Shown here one piece after another: positions 61,625 through 64,000 of a DNA stretch of 64,000 nucleotides. Position 1 is the first letter of the stretch; the number at the start of each line of letters is the position of its first letter. The notes under the pieces were generated by a model. It searched no databases and was not told the origin of the DNA. It worked only from the letters and a program-made list of their open reading frames with translations. This stretch comes from Candidatus Roizmanbacteria bacterium UBA1450 (GTDB taxonomy: Bacteria > Patescibacteriota > Microgenomatia > UBA1406 > GWC2-37-13), in contig DCTC01000001.1 of the NCBI GenBank assembly GCA_002329205.1, positions 22,031 to 86,030 of the forward strand, read 5' to 3'. The translations under genes were made by a program, and so were the position numbers.

Positions 61625-62674
61625 AACAATATCAAAAATATTCGAGTTCCTTTTTTTTCCACATTTAAGGCTTATTTTGATTTGGGTACTACCAATACCC
61701 GGATCGCAGTGAAGAAAAAAGGAGTAGTATTTCGGGAACCGACTTATTTAGGTTATAATGCAAAAACCAAAGAGTATATGTTTTTCGGCACAGAAGCGAA
61801 AACGATACAAGGAAAAACTCCCGATTTTCTGACTATTGTTAGACCTATCACAAACGGAATTTTAGCTGATTTTGACGCCGAAGTTTCATTTCTCAGGAAC
61901 AGTATGGATACCGCAATCAGACCGTATCTTGAGCAATTTTCACTCATCAAACCTCCGATCCATGCCGTAGCTGCTACACCGTCAATTTCAACGGAGATCG
62001 AACGGAAAGCCGTAGAAGAATCTCTACAGAAGTCCGGGTGTACACAGGTAACAATTGTGGAGCGAGCACTTGCTACAGCTGCTGGCTGCGGCTTCAATAT
62101 TTTTTCCCATGAACCGCAAATGGTGATTGATTTGGGCGGCGGTTTATTGGAAATAAGTGTCGTAAGCGGCGGCGGCATTGTGGGACAACGGGTACTCAAA
62201 ACAGCTGGTGAGAACATGAACAAACTTATAGCAAACTACACATATCTCAAACACGGTATCGTACTTGGTGAGAATACTTGTGAGAATATTAAAATTGAAC
62301 TTCTCAATTTTACTGATGAGGAGCTCAATGTAACGGTCCGGGGAAAATCTCTCGAAACCGGCTTGCCGAAATCAATTAAACTGAAAACTTCAGACGTCCG
62401 GGAAGCTCTTATCAGTCAATTCCATCATGTCATTGATGCAACACGGGAACTGATCGAAGCGTCACAGCCAGAGGTAGCAGATGCAATATTTAAAAACGGG
62501 ATTGCCTTGACAGGTAAAATAGCCGGAATTCCCGGGATTGAACAATACTTTCACCAGGAACTGAAAATTGACACCTATGTCGTGGAGCATTATGCAGACG
62601 CGACAATCTACGGCATGATGAGACTCGATCAAGACAACGAAACAATCTACAAAATAGCTGCTCCGACGTATTAA
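61613..62674 (+). CDS. mreB: Rod-shape protein MreB
   Basis: 353 residues, actin fold: phosphate 1 'YFDLGTTNTRIAV', 'NGILADFDA', 'AATPSISTEIERKAVEES', phosphate 2 'MVIDLGGGLLEISVV', adenosine loop 'IALTGKIAGIPG' and C-terminal 'YADATIYGMMRLD'. Guides wall synthesis with the PBP. Divergent from the ligase-like gene. Confidence 0.92.
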   Translation: MSIINNIKNIRVPFFSTFKAYFDLGTTNTRIAVKKKGVVFREPTYLGYNAKTKEYMFFGTEAKTIQGKTPDFLTIVRPITNGILADFDAEVSFLRNSMDTAIRPYLEQFSLIKPPIHAVAATPSISTEIERKAVEESLQKSGCTQVTIVERALATAAGCGFNIFSHEPQMVIDLGGGLLEISVVSGGGIVGQRVLKTAGENMNKLIANYTYLKHGIVLGENTCENIKIELLNFTDEELNVTVRGKSLETGLPKSIKLKTSDVREALISQFHHVIDATRELIEASQPEVADAIFKNGIALTGKIAGIPGIEQYFHQELKIDTYVVEHYADATIYGMMRLDQDNETIYKIAAPTY

Positions 62675-62678
62675 TAAT

Positions 62679-62770
62679 AGTTAATAATTAAAAGTTAAGA
62701 GTTAATAGTTATTTACTGCAAAAAATGAATGTCAAGCAAACTTTTCTCTTTTAACTGTTAACTATTAACT
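62679..62770. repeat. Heptamer inverted repeat downstream of mreB
   Basis: The left arm 62679-62701 and right arm 62748-62770 match in inverted orientation at about 20 of 23 positions (TAGTTAA-type heptamers). The loop holds a 14-nt segment (62725-62738) that is the exact reverse complement of 62872-62885, the -35 region of rRNA promoter P2. Confidence 0.6.
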
Positions 62771-62782
62771 GTTCAAGTTGAG

Positions 62783-62811
62783 TTGACATTAGCGTAATCA
62801 GTACATATAAT
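62783..62811 (+). promoter_or_regulatory. rRNA promoter P1
   Basis: Perfect consensus: TTGACA (62783-62788), 17 bp, TATAAT (62806-62811). Confidence 0.88.
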
Positions 62812-62874
62812 AGCTATACACTTCTGAGAAGAGGAAAGTAGAAATTCTTCTATACTACCTCCCAAAATGAATGC

Positions 62875-62903
62875 TTGACATTCATACACAGATTGTCTAA
62901 AAT
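62875..62903 (+). promoter_or_regulatory. rRNA promoter P2
   Basis: TTGACA (62875-62880), 17 bp, TAAAAT (62898-62903). Confidence 0.82.
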
Positions 62904-62909
62904 AGTGAT

Positions 62910-63095
62910 CCGCTAGTTGAACATATTTTGTATGTAAAACACGCGGAAGTGTAATGCACATTAAAAATTAGTACTTTAGTTTAGTAATCGGGTTAGGAAG
63001 TTGTCCTGCAAAGCCGCAAGGCTGAGTAGGAAATTTCCGAACAAAACATTCAATTCTTTGAGCGTTCTTTTAGAACGTTTGAAGGATCAACTTTT
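62910..63095 (+). other. Pre-16S leader
   Basis: Transcribed spacer with short hairpins (AGCC-GCAA-GGCT near 63016; GCGTTC/AGAACGTT near 63062-63080). Probably contains antitermination and RNase III processing signals. No tRNA or ORF is seen. Confidence 0.5.

Positions 63096-64000
<905 letters not shown>

Noticed and set aside
61612..61662. Longer start of the ligase-like protein at 61662
   Set aside because: The extension would be encoded antisense to mreB codons and lacks a promoter; ATG 61611 follows a perfect -10 box.

Overview
The window looks like a chromosome segment of a Candidate Phyla Radiation (Patescibacteria) bacterium, most likely Microgenomates-like. The partial 16S rRNA at the right end is strongly divergent. 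Several housekeeping proteins are trimmed: Obg without its C-terminal domain, trigger factor without the PPIase domain, ThrRS without TGS, PheT without the tRNA-binding OB domain. Type IV pilus genes occur without a secretin, as in single-membrane cells. TGA is used as a stop, so the genetic code is standard. Many first genes of operons carry a TATAAT-like -10 box only 6-11 nt before the ATG, which implies widespread leaderless mRNAs.

Layout. 1-5.1 kb: a truncated membrane protein, a PH-like protein, Dus, Obg and a CorC-type membrane protein. 5.1-12.1 kb: a decayed FN3 fragment, small secreted proteins, tRNA-Lys, tRNA-Arg and tRNA-Asp, two paralogous lysozyme-like wall hydrolases, trigger factor, MtaB and a candidate small RNA. 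12.3-23.1 kb: a phage-like protein, a PPC/DUF296 protein, a heptosyltransferase-like enzyme, then three large secreted proteins built from one N/T/G/A-rich repeat (14.7-19.9 kb; one ends in an LPTTG sorting signal, one in a membrane anchor), an aquaporin and an ABC exporter. 23.3-30.6 kb: an ADP-heptose-type sugar and glycosyltransferase cluster that includes a glycosyltransferase-GmhA fusion. 30.7-32.4 kb: tRNA-Val with a decayed 3' copy beside it, then TrpRS and a Zn-ribbon protein.

32.5-41.4 kb: a pseudopilin and then an expanded version of the classic thrS-infC-rpmI-rplT-pheST cluster. thrS is preceded by a complete ribosome-mediated attenuator with a Thr-rich leader peptide. Threonine synthase and a P-loop kinase lie between thrS and infC. 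infC has its own promoter, a long 5' hairpin and a non-ATG start. 41.5-49.7 kb: HAD and alpha/beta hydrolases, a class A PBP, RecG, L32, NusB, RNase III and S16. 49.7-59.5 kb: a two-part type IV pilus locus (pilMNO and four pseudopilins on the minus strand, pilB-pilT-pilC-pilin on the plus strand) flanking a HolB-like gene. 59.5-64 kb: an O-antigen-ligase-like protein, MreB, tandem rRNA promoters and the first ~905 nt of 16S rRNA.

Taken together the segment mixes core translation genes with envelope functions: wall synthesis and cutting, surface glycan, pili and repeat-protein surface layers. Degenerate 7-bp-period repeat arrays, several forming inverted pairs, recur in at least seven intergenic gaps and are not explained by any gene.
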